Of a DNA stretch of 64,000 bases, positions 63,735 through 64,000 are shown one piece after another. The notes below the pieces were generated by a model, which ran no database searches, was not told where the DNA came from, and worked only from the letters and a program-made list of their open reading frames with translations. The number at the start of each line of letters is the position of its first letter. Position 1 is the first letter of the stretch. Source of the DNA: Euborellia annulipes (Eukaryota; Arthropoda; Insecta; Dermaptera; Anisolabididae); NCBI GenBank assembly GCA_023213315.1, contig JAKCPI010002775.1, positions 1 to 64,000 of the forward strand. Reading direction: 5' to 3'. A program made the position numbers and the translations under genes.

Positions 63735-64000
63735 TGTATTTTAAATGTTGACTGCTTGAAATAAACTAGGATTAGTTTTCAAAATTTTAATCTCATATTT
63801 GGATATTTTATACACAATAGATAATCGTAAATAAATACAAAATTTCATAAAAATTACAAAAAATTTTTTCAAATGTGTAAAAAATTCCAAAGGGGACCCT
63901 CTATTGAATCAAAATTTACAAGCCAATCCCCATAGAATATAGAAGGATAGCCAAAAATGTATTTGAAAAATCTGAAATACTACATCAATAAAGTGTACTT
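63735..64000 (-). repeat. R1 cassette iii and start of body, cut by window end
   Basis: AAATGTTGACTGCTTGAAATA through CCAAAGGGGACC to CTACATCAATAAAGTGTACTT matches 26865-27130. It follows the isolated hairpin at 63455, giving the reverse-orientation order hairpin, cassette iii, body. The copy continues beyond the window. Confidence 0.75.

Overview
This window looks like non-coding DNA from an AT-rich animal genome. It has long A/T runs, eukaryotic microsatellites, a mariner transposase remnant, hAT, Tc1/pogo and PIF-type non-autonomous transposons with proper target-site duplications (TSDs), tRNA-related SINEs and Penelope-like foldback retroelements. An arthropod is plausible, but the sequence alone does not fix the clade. 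I find no intact host protein-coding gene. The short ORFs lie in repeats or low-complexity DNA and their translations lack recognisable domains, except a broken mariner transposase at about 37.2-37.5 kb.

The window is a mosaic of repeats, named here R1-R8 and Z1. R1 is the dominant dispersed family, with about 18 terminal hairpins. It has a constant head and a constant terminal hairpin joined by at least three different middle cassettes. R2 is a SINE of about 240 bp, with four copies whose 11-16 bp TSDs can be read directly. R3 and R4 are tRNA-related SINE-like families found mostly as inverted (foldback) dimers. R5, R6, R7 and R8 are lesser dispersed repeats. Z1 is a TA-flanked Tc1/mariner-type MITE. 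There is also a family of about 400 bp carrying an array of 15-bp units with TGACGTCA sites. Tandem arrays lie at 1-985 (116-118 bp unit) and 7331-7850 (80 bp unit).

The most interesting layer is a set of palindromic elements spread over the window, many of which carry hammerhead-ribozyme-like cores (CTGANGA, helix II, GAAA, minimal helix III) at or near the palindrome centre. They have TSDs of 7-13 bp where these can be read, and usually one extra nucleotide between CTGANGA and helix II. This resembles the hammerhead motifs known from Penelope-like elements and retrozymes, but here the elements have no ORF and are inverted dimers with a one-sided tail. The tRNA-like R3 and R4 families show the same foldback habit.

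The insertions form a readable history: Z1 and R2 into R1, foldbacks into R1, hAT and R3, and hAT into an R1 hairpin. Between the repeats lie a few less AT-rich single-copy islands (about 2.4-2.7, 6.35-6.7, 13.0-13.2, 17.4-17.7, 22.9-23.3, 46.1-46.3, 59.2-59.8 and 62.6-63.1 kb). Some hold compact transcription-factor-like palindromes and are the best places to look for conserved regulatory DNA or an unseen exon.
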